A DNA stretch of 64,000 nucleotides, taken from NCBI RefSeq assembly GCF_001514305.1, contig NZ_KQ949077.1, positions 72,641 to 136,640 on the forward strand, given 5' to 3'. The translations under genes were made by a program, and so were the position numbers. Below, piece by piece: positions 8,886 to 17,175 of the stretch. The notes under the pieces were generated by a model. It had not been told where the DNA came from. It worked only from the letters and a program-made list of their open reading frames with translations, and did no database searches. Numbering within the stretch: the stretch's first letter is position 1; each line of letters starts with the position of its first letter. Source of the stretch: Streptomyces dysideae (lineage in GTDB: Bacteria; Actinomycetota; Actinomycetes; Streptomycetales; Streptomycetaceae).

Positions 8886-9004
8886 TGCGGACCGATCCTG
8901 ACCTGCGACGGATCCCCCTCCAGGGCCCTGACCTGGGGTTTCCTGGTTGGCGTGCGTTGGCTCCCGACGGCCGTTTACGGGTGCCCTGCGGACTGGCTGC
9001 GGAC
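8886..9004 (+). repeat. TGCGGAC repeats at the left element end
   Basis: Three copies of TGCGGAC in the same orientation at 8886, 8987 and 8998; the last two are an 11-bp tandem CTGCGGACTGG. Two more copies lie at the right end (32992, 33003). They are candidate integrase or Xis arm-type binding sites. Confidence 0.4.
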
Positions 9005-9070
9005 TGGCCGGGGGTGCCGAGGCGGAGAAATCCATGGCGCACCGGCCAGACCTGCAACGAGACTGCGCAG

Positions 9071-9451
9071 GTGAGCGACCGCTACCCCTGTCCCTGCTGC
9101 GGGCACCGCGTGCTCGACGCCATGCCCGGCTCCTACGAGATCTGCCCCGTCTGCTTCTGGGAGGACGACGGGGTCCAGTTCCGCTGGCCGACCATGCCCG
9201 GCGGAGCGAACCAGATCTCCCTGATCGAGGCCCAGCGCAACTATCAGGACTTCGGCGCCTGCGACCAGCACGGCCGGCGGTACGTCCGCCCGCCGGCCGA
9301 GGACGAGCCGCTCGCCCCCGCCTGGCGCCCCATCGACCTGACACGCGACTCCTTCGAGGACTGGTCAGCCGAGGACCGCGTCCCGTGGCCCGAGGACCGC
9401 TCGGTGCTCTGCTGGTGGCTGCCCACCTTCTGGCGGCGCGATCACCCATGA
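9071..9451 (+). CDS. CPCC-type cysteine-rich zinc-ribbon-like protein
   Basis: 126 aa from GTG at 9071. The N-terminus has two Cys pairs, YPCPCCGHRVL and YEICPVCFWEDDG, the hallmark of the Cys-rich CPCC family, a probable metal-binding ribbon. A tryptophan- and aspartate-rich C-terminus follows. Its stop overlaps the start of the next gene (ATGA at 9448-9451), so the two are probably co-translated. CPCC proteins are scattered in polymorphic toxin/immunity and mobile loci, and the function is unknown. A longer upstream reading in the same frame has biased composition and is not used. Confidence 0.72.
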   Translation: MSDRYPCPCCGHRVLDAMPGSYEICPVCFWEDDGVQFRWPTMPGGANQISLIEAQRNYQDFGACDQHGRRYVRPPAEDEPLAPAWRPIDLTRDSFEDWSAEDRVPWPEDRSVLCWWLPTFWRRDHP

Positions 9452-10179
9452 CCACTCACATCGAGAGACTCCTCCAGCAGCTCGACGACTCGTCCGGCCC
9501 GTCGTACGACGCCCGCGCGGAACTGATCGGCATCGGCTCTGCCGCCATCCCCGCCATCATCGACGGACTGCCCTCCCTCGGCGGCTTCGGTCAGCTGACC
9601 GCCATCGAGGTCTTCGAAGAGGTGGCGGACCCCCGCTGCGGCCCCGCGCTGATCGCCCTCCTGCACAGCGACGACTCCACCGTCCGGGAATGGGCGGCGA
9701 TGGCCCTGGCCAGCCTGAAGATCGACGACGCGGTCGAGCCCGTGCGCAGCGCCTATCGCGCCTGCCTGGAACGGGCGACGCCACCGGACTGGAGCGAGCC
9801 GGAAGGCATCCGCTGGGCCCTGACCGAACTCGGCGCACGCACCCCCGTCGTCCCACCGCTTACTGCTCACCTACGAGCCACCGCTGCGGACAACGCTCCG
9901 GGCTGGCCCTCGGCCCGCTTCACCGAGATCATCAACGACCTGGCCGACCACGCCCAGGTGATCCTCTACTCCCAGTTCTGGCGAGTTGACAGCGGCGGCA
10001 CGTACGGGATCTCCGGCACCGGCCTGGACTGGGAAATCGACTGGACTGCGCCCTGGGAGCACCTGGTCGAAGAGGCCCGCACGTGGTCCCTGCTGGAAGC
10101 CTCCGAAGCCCCCGTCGGCGACAACACCTTCGTCGTCCCCACCTGGATCGACCGTACCGACCTGTACCCGGATAAGTGA
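9448..10179 (+). CDS. HEAT-repeat protein
   Basis: 243 aa, start overlapping the CPCC gene by four bases. Residues about 20-115 form HEAT-like helical pairs (AELIGIGSAAIPAIIDGL; CGPALIALLHSDDSTVREWAAMAL). The C-terminal part (about 160-240) is rich in Trp and Asp and unassigned. HEAT repeats usually bind protein or nucleic acid. Being coupled to the CPCC protein suggests the two work as a pair. I do not recognise a named family for the full length. Confidence 0.7.
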   Translation: MTTHIERLLQQLDDSSGPSYDARAELIGIGSAAIPAIIDGLPSLGGFGQLTAIEVFEEVADPRCGPALIALLHSDDSTVREWAAMALASLKIDDAVEPVRSAYRACLERATPPDWSEPEGIRWALTELGARTPVVPPLTAHLRATAADNAPGWPSARFTEIINDLADHAQVILYSQFWRVDSGGTYGISGTGLDWEIDWTAPWEHLVEEARTWSLLEASEAPVGDNTFVVPTWIDRTDLYPDK

Positions 10180-10542
10180 CCGATGCCGTTCCGGCACCCG
10201 CGGAGACCAGCTGCGGCTACGTAGTCGAGCGCTGTGACTTCGCGAAGGACGGGACCCCGCCCATGGGCCTGTCGCTCTCGAACACTTTGTTCCGATCATG
10301 GTCAATCCCGGTCGCCCCGAGGAACGGGCAGGGAACAACGAAGAACGAAAGAGGCAACGGGCAACACCGTCGAACCCCGATTCTCCAAACGAGGGTCGTG
10401 CCAGACTCAGTTTCGGACGCGAAGCGAAACGACACCGTTACAGCAAGTGTTCACCATCGGGTTTCGCGTCGACCGGTGGTCGTCTGATGACGGCTCCCGT
10501 GAGGGCGGACGGCTCTCGCGGTCACTGTTCAAGGGGAGGTTG
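10180..10542. other. gene-free stretch upstream of the HTH regulator
   Basis: 363 bases with no convincing gene. The first and last parts are ordinary GC; the middle (about 10300-10450) is less GC-rich and purine-rich. It probably holds the promoter of the regulator at 10543, whose ribosome-binding site GGGGAGG is at the right edge. Confidence 0.5.
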
Positions 10543-11793
10543 ATGATGAGCACGACTTTACGTTTTGGCCCGGAACTTCGCCGTTTACGAGTGGAAGCGG
10601 GGCTAACTCTTACCGAGTTCTCCGTGGCGCTCAACTACGACAAGGGGCACCTCAGCAAGGTCGAGCGCGGAGAGCGTTCCACGTCCCCCGAACTGGCCCG
10701 GCGGTGTGACGCCCTTCTCGGCGCGGACGGCGAACTGCAGCGCTTGGTCGTCCGCCCCGAAGCGGACTCGGGCTCCGCCGCCTCCCCCGCCGGTCCCTGC
10801 CGCTGGCTAGTCGGGCGTCGGGCAGTCCTCTCGGCGGGCACGGGAGTGCTGATCGACCTCAGCCTGAAACTCGGCGGTCAGGCGTTGTCCTACGCCGACG
10901 ACCCCCTCCTGGGCTCCTACCGCATGCAATTCGACCAGCTGCGGAAGCTCGGCCAGTCCACCGCTCCCAAGATCTTGCTCCCCCTGTTGGAGACGCAGAC
11001 CCGCATGGTCGCCGGGCTCGCCTCCGACGCCCGGTCCGCCTCCCGGGCCCCTGCGTTCCTGCTCGCCTCACGGTTCGCGGAGTTCACCGGCTGGATGGCC
11101 CAGGAGGCCGGGGACAGCGACGCAGCACTCGGCTGGACGGGCGAGGCCGTCGAATTGGCGCGCGCCGGGGGTGACCCGTACCTCGGTTCCTACGCACTGG
11201 TGCGGCGCGCCCTGGTCACAATGTACGGCGGGGACGCCGCTGGCACCGTCGCCCTGGCCCGCCGTGCCCAGAGCAGCGAACTCCCACCGCGCATCAGGGG
11301 ACTCGCGGCCCAACGAGAGGCCCAAGGGCACGCGGTCGTCGGCAACGAAGTCGACTGCCTCCGCAGCCTCGATAGGGCGCGGGAACTGCTCGCCGACGAT
11401 GACGCCCTCAACGGCGCCGAGCCCGTGATCGGCACCTCACACGTGAGCGATCCGGCGGCGATGTCGACCGGCTGGTGTCTGCACGACCTCGGGCGCCCCA
11501 AGACTGCTGCCGAGGTACTCGACCGAGAGTACCGCCGCCTTCCGCCGCACGCGCTGCGTACCCGCGCCCGGTACGGCTTCCGCAGGTCCCTGGCACATGC
11601 CGCCTCCGGGGAGGTCGAGCACGCGTGCGCGATCGCCGGGGAGCTCCTGGGAGTGATGCCGGCCGTGCCCTCGGCGACGGTGAACAGCGACGTCCGACGC
11701 CTCTCACGGGAACTGTCCCGGTTTCGGAGCAGCCGCGCCGTGCGTGATCTACAACCCGCGCTGGCGCGCGTACTCGCTCCCGCGCACGACTGA
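10543..11793 (+). CDS. XRE-family HTH regulator with long helical C-terminus
   Basis: 416 aa starting at the first of two adjacent ATGs, 4-8 bases after GGGGAGG. The N-terminal HTH (about 4-62) reads FGPELRRLRVEAGLTLTEFS and YDKGHLSKVERGER. The remainder is a TPR-like array of helices (MAQEAGDSDAALGWTGEAVELARAGG), the architecture common in Streptomyces regulators that sense a ligand or partner through the C-terminal region. It lies 308 bases upstream of the TIR-NTPase operon on the same strand and is the obvious candidate to control it, though this is inferred from position. Confidence 0.82.
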   Translation: MMSTTLRFGPELRRLRVEAGLTLTEFSVALNYDKGHLSKVERGERSTSPELARRCDALLGADGELQRLVVRPEADSGSAASPAGPCRWLVGRRAVLSAGTGVLIDLSLKLGGQALSYADDPLLGSYRMQFDQLRKLGQSTAPKILLPLLETQTRMVAGLASDARSASRAPAFLLASRFAEFTGWMAQEAGDSDAALGWTGEAVELARAGGDPYLGSYALVRRALVTMYGGDAAGTVALARRAQSSELPPRIRGLAAQREAQGHAVVGNEVDCLRSLDRARELLADDDALNGAEPVIGTSHVSDPAAMSTGWCLHDLGRPKTAAEVLDREYRRLPPHALRTRARYGFRRSLAHAASGEVEHACAIAGELLGVMPAVPSATVNSDVRRLSRELSRFRSSRAVRDLQPALARVLAPAHD

Positions 11794-12101
11794 CAGCCGC
11801 TCCACGACCGACACGGACTCGAGCCGCCCGGCTCGCCCCACTACCGCCCCCTCCGGCCCTCCGGATCCCATGATCCCCGCGGGCCTCTCTGATTCCCGCC
11901 CGACGCGTCGCATCGCGTCCCCCGGCTTCTCCGGGCTGCCCGCAGCCAGTGACGCACAGGCGGTGCCCCTCCATTCGCATGCCCTCCCGTGGACGCGCCA
12001 TGCCGTCACACGGTCGGGACGCCATGGCTCGGGTGAACCGAAACCCCCGGTCCACAGCCCTGTGCCCGTTCACTCGCCTTTCTCTCACGAAGGGAACCTT
12101 C
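11794..12101. other. upstream region of the TIR operon
   Basis: 308 bases without a gene. AAGGGAAC at about 12091-12098 is the ribosome-binding site for the TIR gene. No clear inverted repeat or terminator follows the HTH gene, so read-through from the regulator into the operon is possible. Confidence 0.5.
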
Positions 12102-12896
12102 ATGCCCGACGTCTTCGTCAACTACCGCACAGGCGACGAGGAATCCGCCGCGACCATGATCGCCCGGGAGCTCACCCGGAGGTTCGGCGACGAGCGGATC
12201 TTCTTCGCCAGCAACTCAATTGATCCCGGACGCCGTTTCCCGGCGGAACTGGTCAGAGCGGTGGAGGAGTGCGAGGCGCTCCTCGCCGTGATCGGCCCGC
12301 GCTGGGCGGAGGTACGGGGGACCGACGGCCGCCCCGCGCTCGAAGCCGAACAGGACTGGACCCGTCGCGAGATCCAGACCGCGCTCGACCGCGGGATCCT
12401 GGTGATCCCCGTGCTCGTCGGAAAGGCCACGCGGATCGACCGCACCGTCCTTCCGGACGATCTGCTGGAGCTGGCGGACTTCCAGTACAGGCGGTTCGAC
12501 CACCGCAACGCCGAATCGGACCTGACGACGCTCGGAGACACCCTCGCCCGGCTGCTGCCCGAGCTGAGCAGGGTGGACCGCGACGGCCGTGCGGCAAGGG
12601 AGCGGACGGAGGCGAAGTCACACGAGAAGTCGGCCCGGGACACCGGGCACATCAGGATGCGGACGCGTGACGTCGAACAGCGCGTGCGCGGCGGCATCGG
12701 AAACCTCAACGGAGACCTGTCCGGCACCTTCGTCAACGAGCCGCAGGGGCCCGTGAACACCGGCCGGGGCCACCAGTACAACGCGCCTCACTTCGAGGGC
12801 GACAACACCGGGGTCCAGTTCACCGCCGGCGACAACAGCGGTACGGTCCACCAGCGCTTCGAGCGCGAGCGCCGACGCTGGGACGACGGGCGATGA
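12102..12896 (+). CDS. TIR-domain effector-like protein with a C-terminal homotypic-motif tail
   Basis: 264 aa from the ATG at 12102, behind AAGGGAAC; an upstream in-frame ATG (11949) adds a non-protein-like leader. Residues 1-155 are a TIR fold: first strand DVFVNYRTGDEES, LLAVIGPRW, and DWTRREI with Glu90 at the place of the catalytic glutamate of NAD-cleaving TIRs. Residues 160-195 are a charged linker. The tail has GPVNTGRGHQY (216-226) and then two pseudo-repeats GDNTGVQF and GDNSGTVHQ (233-251). The peptide at 216-226 recurs at the N-terminus of the next protein. The stop overlaps the NTPase start (ATGA). NADase activity is inferred from the family. Confidence 0.85.
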   Translation: MPDVFVNYRTGDEESAATMIARELTRRFGDERIFFASNSIDPGRRFPAELVRAVEECEALLAVIGPRWAEVRGTDGRPALEAEQDWTRREIQTALDRGILVIPVLVGKATRIDRTVLPDDLLELADFQYRRFDHRNAESDLTTLGDTLARLLPELSRVDRDGRAARERTEAKSHEKSARDTGHIRMRTRDVEQRVRGGIGNLNGDLSGTFVNEPQGPVNTGRGHQYNAPHFEGDNTGVQFTAGDNSGTVHQRFERERRRWDDGR

Positions 12897-14893
12897 CCGA
12901 GCAGGACCGCGTCACCGTCACCGATCCGCACGGCCCGGTGAACAACGGCGAGGGGCATCAGTACGTCTTCTACGGCGCTGCCACGGACTGGATGACCCGC
13001 AAAGGGGTCGAGTCCCTCCGGATCGCCCTCGAGGACCGGGTGCGCCTGGCCGACCGGTTCGTTCCCCCTAGGGGCTACCGCATCGCCGCCGACCACTTGG
13101 AGAAACCAGGATCGGTGGTGCTGCTGGAGGGACCGCCCGGCAGCGGCCGCCGTGCCGCGGCAATCATGCTGCTGCACGGGGTCGGGGATGACAGGAACAC
13201 CGACGAGGAGAGGGTTCGGGTCGAGGAGCTTCCCGCCACAGCCAAGGACGAGAACAGGAACGACAAGCCACTCACCCCCGGCGAGGGGGACCGTTTCCTT
13301 CTCGACCTCTCCGGGATCACCGACGAAGAGGAGTACACCAGGGCCCAGCGCCGTCTGGCCGTGCACCGGTCGAAGGTCCAGGAGGCGGGGGCCCACATGG
13401 TCGTCGTCCTGCCGTCGGTCATGGAGTACGCCCATGCGCCGGACTTCGAACCGCACAGGGTGAAGCTGGAGCGCCCCCGGGGCGTCGCTGTCGTCACCCG
13501 GTACCTCCGCATGGACCGGATGGCCTTCCACCCTGCGGATCTGAGGAGCGCCGGCCTCCAACACCTGTGTGACCGCTCCCCCATGCGGGAACTGGCGCGG
13601 CTCGCGAGGCTGGTGAAGGCCGCTCGCGACAGTGGCCGGTTCGGATCCGACTTCGCGGGATGGCTCGACCAGGCGATGCACGCGGTGACCGACCGTGCCG
13701 GTGAGGTGGGTCAGCAGATGGTCGCGGTCCGCACCGCGCCCGAGCGGGCCTTGCTGCTCGCGGCGGCAGTGTTCGAAGGATCTCGCGCAGACACCGTTTA
13801 CGAGGCATGGCAACGCCTATTGAAGGAAGTGGGGCACAAGGAGGAGGTGACCTCCGAGTTCGCGCAGACGGACTTCGGGGAGCGGTTGAAAGCGCTCGGG
13901 ATCGAACGGGCCCCGGACGGACGGCTCCGCTTCGAGCGGCTGGCCTACGCCGACGCGGTGCGGACGTACTTCTGGGCGAACTTCCCCGGGGTACGCAACG
14001 GCCTCAGGGACTGGATCGGCTCTGCCGCCGAGCTGGACGGCCTGACCACCGACGACCAGGTGGACGTCGTCGTCCGCTTCGGCGAGCGGTCTCTGGCCGT
14101 CCGGCGGCCCGACGACCTCTTCGGCCTCGTGGTGCGCTGGGCGAACGACGCGGCCAGGGCGTCCAGCGATCCGCGAGCCGCGACAGCTCTCGAACTCGGT
14201 CTCCGTCACGAGGAGTTCGGGGGGTGGTTCCGCAGGCGGATGTACGAGTGCGTCACGAGGTCCGGCTCCTTGTCTGACGGCCTGGCCCGTGTCTTGACAA
14301 CCGCCTGTCACCAGAGCCTCGGCGCGACGCACCCAGATCAAGCAGTGGTGCGCCTCCACCACCTCGCCGTACGGAGGGAGGGGGCAGCGCACGGGGCCCG
14401 GGAAGCGCTTCTCGACCTCGCCGGCCGTGACCGTCGGCTCTACCGACTGCTGATCGACCGCCTGCGGGACCGGGCACGTCAGGAACAACCCGGGGCACAT
14501 TCCCATCTCCACCTGCTCGCAGAGCTGTTGAGGAGCGACCGAGCGCCGGACCCACCCCGCTGGCCGGACCTGTTCCTGGGCTGGAAGACGGTGTTCTCGC
14601 AACCGCCGACGGAACTCTGGAACCCGCTGGTGAGCAGCTGGCTGGACGCCGTGGCGGACGACCGCACGCAAGAGATGGCGCTGGACGTGATGGTCAGGGC
14701 GACGCACGGCCGCACGGCCGCCCTCCACCGCCTCTACGTCATCGCCTGCGGCTGGGCACGGTCTGCGCGCCACCCGTCCCGGGCGGCCGTCGCCGCCCTC
14801 TTCTGGCGGCACATCGACCAAGCGCAGTACGCCCGCCCGGAGAGTAAGGAGCGTGCGGGCGCCGAACCACGGATCACGGAAGAGGAACGATGA
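12893..14893 (+). CDS. divergent P-loop (STAND/NLR-like) NTPase with N-terminal homotypic motif
   Basis: 666 aa, translationally coupled to the TIR gene. Residues 13-24 contain GPVNNGEGHQY, nearly identical to the motif in the TIR tail. A P-loop follows, GPPGSGRR (80-87), with Arg where the invariant Walker A Lys is expected, and FLLDLSGI (135-142) in the Walker B position. The remainder is helical, with many Trp and Arg residues and no recognisable repeat family. The layout (short N-terminal motif, NTPase, long helical C-terminus) resembles bacterial NLR-like STAND sensors. It may bind nucleotide weakly or not at all. No homologue was recognised by name. Confidence 0.7.
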   Translation: MTEQDRVTVTDPHGPVNNGEGHQYVFYGAATDWMTRKGVESLRIALEDRVRLADRFVPPRGYRIAADHLEKPGSVVLLEGPPGSGRRAAAIMLLHGVGDDRNTDEERVRVEELPATAKDENRNDKPLTPGEGDRFLLDLSGITDEEEYTRAQRRLAVHRSKVQEAGAHMVVVLPSVMEYAHAPDFEPHRVKLERPRGVAVVTRYLRMDRMAFHPADLRSAGLQHLCDRSPMRELARLARLVKAARDSGRFGSDFAGWLDQAMHAVTDRAGEVGQQMVAVRTAPERALLLAAAVFEGSRADTVYEAWQRLLKEVGHKEEVTSEFAQTDFGERLKALGIERAPDGRLRFERLAYADAVRTYFWANFPGVRNGLRDWIGSAAELDGLTTDDQVDVVVRFGERSLAVRRPDDLFGLVVRWANDAARASSDPRAATALELGLRHEEFGGWFRRRMYECVTRSGSLSDGLARVLTTACHQSLGATHPDQAVVRLHHLAVRREGAAHGAREALLDLAGRDRRLYRLLIDRLRDRARQEQPGAHSHLHLLAELLRSDRAPDPPRWPDLFLGWKTVFSQPPTELWNPLVSSWLDAVADDRTQEMALDVMVRATHGRTAALHRLYVIACGWARSARHPSRAAVAALFWRHIDQAQYARPESKERAGAEPRITEEER

Positions 14894-16230
14894 AACACCG
14901 TTTTCCCAGCCTGCTGTTCGTCGCTCTCTGCGGCCTCGCACCGGCCGTGCTCGGACACTTTCTGGACTGGTCGGCATGGTTGTGGGGCTTTATGTCCATG
15001 GTCACGGCCTCCGGTTCCCTGCTGCTCGTGATGACGGTCCTCAGCGGTGGCCACACGTCCGCCGACCCGTACGAGCCCGGGGAGCCCGAGCCGCCCGCGG
15101 TGCCGACGGAGCAGCCGTACCAGGAGGCACGGGTGGTCGACGCGGCGCTGTCGAGCGCGACGAACGGCTACGACTTCCTCTTCTCCGCCACCGTGTGGTG
15201 GAGGCCGGTCCCCGACCACGCCGGCCAGGCAGACAGTGCCTCCTCAGCCCTCGCCGTGTCCTCGGTCGTCAGCCGGGCCCTGGAGGTCGTCCGTCACGAG
15301 GAACCCGGCCGGGCCAGCTTCGCACGGTACCTCTTGGAGGGGCAGCTGGGCATTCTGCTCCCCGACCTGAGCGGACGGGTGAAGGCCATGGCGGCCGATG
15401 TGACGCTGACCCTCGCCCCCGCCGACCGCGAACGCCTGCAGAAGCTGAACGACCTTCGCAAGGACGAGGAGATCTGGGAGTACGAGCGTCAGCACGAGCG
15501 CAACAAGCGGCGCTACCTCGGTGACGACGTGCTCAAGAGCGCGGGCAGCGCGGTGGTGTGGTGGCTCGCCCGCCACGAGAACGAAATCGAGAAGGCGGTC
15601 GACATGATCGGCCCGCTCGCACAGGTCGCGGCGGCGGCCAACGACGAGGAAGTGCCCGAGCTATTCCGCCACCTGCTCGTCCCACCCGTGAGCGCACGGA
15701 GCGAAGCGACCGTCGGGGGCCCGCTGTGGGACGGGGACGACCACGGAGGAGGGGTTTTCGACCGCGAGGAGGAAGTAGGGGTCTCGGATCGACTGCGCCT
15801 GTTGCTGACGGAGGCGGGCCTGAAGCCGGACATGGACGGGTACACGGTGCTCGCGCACCGCGTAATGAGGTTCTTGAAAACGGAGGGGCTGGACGAGGCC
15901 GCCGCCGAGATCAGGCGGGCCTTTGGCCTGGCTCCCGGCGATGGCCCGGAGGACGAGCCTTCGAGCGAGGGGAACACTACCGGCCCCTGGCCGCCCCGCT
16001 CCCCGGCCCCCGAAGGCCCGCCGTTCACCGACCCGGACGTGGCCCCCGGTGCGAGCACGTTCACACCGAGGACGGCGGAGGGCAGCGCGAACGCCGGTGA
16101 CCGGGACCAGGATCGGTGGGAGACGAGCGAGGACGACACTCCGCCTCCCCACTTCTGGGACCCGTCGCACAGCCCGCACCGGCCCGCCGAACCCCGCCCA
16201 CGGAACGAGGACGACGAGAACGGGGTCTGA
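14890..16230 (+). CDS. membrane-anchored third component of the TIR-NTPase operon
   Basis: 446 aa; its ATG overlaps the NTPase stop (ATGA at 14890-14893). Two membrane helices at about 7-23 and 30-52 are followed by a cytoplasmic region. Residues 78-175 look like a mixed alpha/beta domain (YDFLFSATVWWRPV ... VKAMAADVTLTLAP), vaguely reminiscent of SPFH proteins. Residues 178-212 are strongly charged and coiled-coil-like. The last 120 residues are disordered and rich in Pro, Asp and Glu. It could place the module at the membrane or be the membrane-damaging part. I do not recognise the family. Confidence 0.7.
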   Translation: MKHRFPSLLFVALCGLAPAVLGHFLDWSAWLWGFMSMVTASGSLLLVMTVLSGGHTSADPYEPGEPEPPAVPTEQPYQEARVVDAALSSATNGYDFLFSATVWWRPVPDHAGQADSASSALAVSSVVSRALEVVRHEEPGRASFARYLLEGQLGILLPDLSGRVKAMAADVTLTLAPADRERLQKLNDLRKDEEIWEYERQHERNKRRYLGDDVLKSAGSAVVWWLARHENEIEKAVDMIGPLAQVAAAANDEEVPELFRHLLVPPVSARSEATVGGPLWDGDDHGGGVFDREEEVGVSDRLRLLLTEAGLKPDMDGYTVLAHRVMRFLKTEGLDEAAAEIRRAFGLAPGDGPEDEPSSEGNTTGPWPPRSPAPEGPPFTDPDVAPGASTFTPRTAEGSANAGDRDQDRWETSEDDTPPPHFWDPSHSPHRPAEPRPRNEDDENGV

Positions 16231-16491
16231 TCCGGTAGACGGTCAGCTCGCCGAGGCTCCCCTTCACCGCACACCGCGGCAGGGGAGCCTCTCCTGTCCT
16301 GCGAGACCCTCACCGGGTCCGTCCGTTGGCCTGGGTTCGACCTGCGTTGGCGCCACGATGCGGCGCAAGGGATGGTGGCCATCGGGTTCGTCTTCCCACA
16401 CGGCCGGGTCACCGTCTTCAACGCGCTCGACGAGAACGGCCTGAGCTTCATGGCGCCCGAGCCCTTCTACGAGTGCCACTCCCTGGAGTAG
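16231..16491 (+). pseudogene. C-terminal fragment of an unidentified small gene
   Basis: The frame ending at TAG 16489-16491 encodes a protein-like stretch, FDLRWRHDAAQGMVAIGFVFPHGRV and then FNALDENGLSFMAPEPFYECHSLE. It has no suitable start codon or ribosome-binding site and begins just after the stop of the membrane-protein gene in the same frame. It reads as the 3' remnant of a gene whose 5' part was lost. Confidence 0.35.
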
Positions 16492-16728
16492 CTGCCCTTG
16501 GATGTCTTCTGGATGCTGCTGCGCTCACGTGCTTGATCGGCAATCGGTACCACTCTCCCTGGAGACGTGTTACACCTCAGGACGGGTGATGGGTAGCCGT
16601 TCGGCTTGCCGCGCGCAGCAGCCGAAGGCAGTGTCGTTGGTAACGGAATCAGCGTCGGTATTGGCACGCCGCCGTTGCCCATCAAGACTGCACATACCGA
16701 AAGCCAGCGATCCTATGGGGGTGTACCG
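16492..16728. other. non-coding stretch with a kinase-tail-like fragment
   Basis: No complete gene. At about 16548-16586 the plus strand encodes PWRRVTPQDG followed by a stop, resembling PWRRVTPHDG in the C-terminal region of the kinase at 17660, so this may be a scrap of a related gene. A ribosome-binding site for the next gene (GGGGGTG) is at the right edge. Confidence 0.35.
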
Positions 16729-17175
16729 ATGAGCGATCTGTTGGACGCCGTGGACACGGCTCACAGCAACATCGAGCGCCTCACCGATCCGGGTGCACTA
16801 CGCGACGCCACCGAGCAAGTGATCGCTGTCGCTCGCCAGTGCGGCGCCCAAGCGGTCCTTGCCGCCAGCCCCGTTGCCGAGCGCTTGGTCGGCGCGCTCC
16901 TGTCGTCATGCAGCGACTTGGTCAGCTTGTCCTCGCAGGCAGCCGCAGCCTCACAGAACGTACTGATCGTGGACGTCAACCTTGCCAGCGGCACTACGGT
17001 GGCGCAGGCCGCCCGCCACGCCCGCAGCCGCGGAGCACGGCGTATCCACGCAGTCGTCCTCCATCAACTGACCGCGGTTGCAGCGCAGGCCGCAGACTGC
17101 GGCGTAGATGCATTGGACGTCCTCGGAGAACGACCGCCGACCCGCTCTTTGTCTACGACAGATTCGGGTCTGTAG
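16729..17175 (+). CDS. orphan phosphoribosyltransferase-like protein
   Basis: 148 aa from the ATG at 16729, a few bases after GGGGGTG. The segment VLIVDVNLASGTTV (78-91) matches the PRPP-binding loop of type I phosphoribosyltransferases, except that only one of the usual two acidic residues is present. It is followed by the expected helix AQAARHARSRGA and the strand RIHAVVLHQL. The protein is shorter than metabolic PRTases and has no purine or pyrimidine gene nearby. Its 3' end overlaps the convergent RuvC-like gene by 23 bases. Role unknown. Confidence 0.6.
   Translation: MSDLLDAVDTAHSNIERLTDPGALRDATEQVIAVARQCGAQAVLAASPVAERLVGALLSSCSDLVSLSSQAAAASQNVLIVDVNLASGTTVAQAARHARSRGARRIHAVVLHQLTAVAAQAADCGVDALDVLGERPPTRSLSTTDSGL

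Noticed and set aside
8286..9455. 389-codon minus-strand open frame across the left element end
   Set aside because: Composition is almost entirely Arg, Ser and Pro, it crosses the att-like repeat, and it lies opposite the CPCC gene. It is a shadow frame.
10234..10542. Longer N-terminus for the HTH regulator
   Set aside because: The extra 100 residues have random-like composition, and a strong GGGGAGG site lies just before the ATG at 10543.
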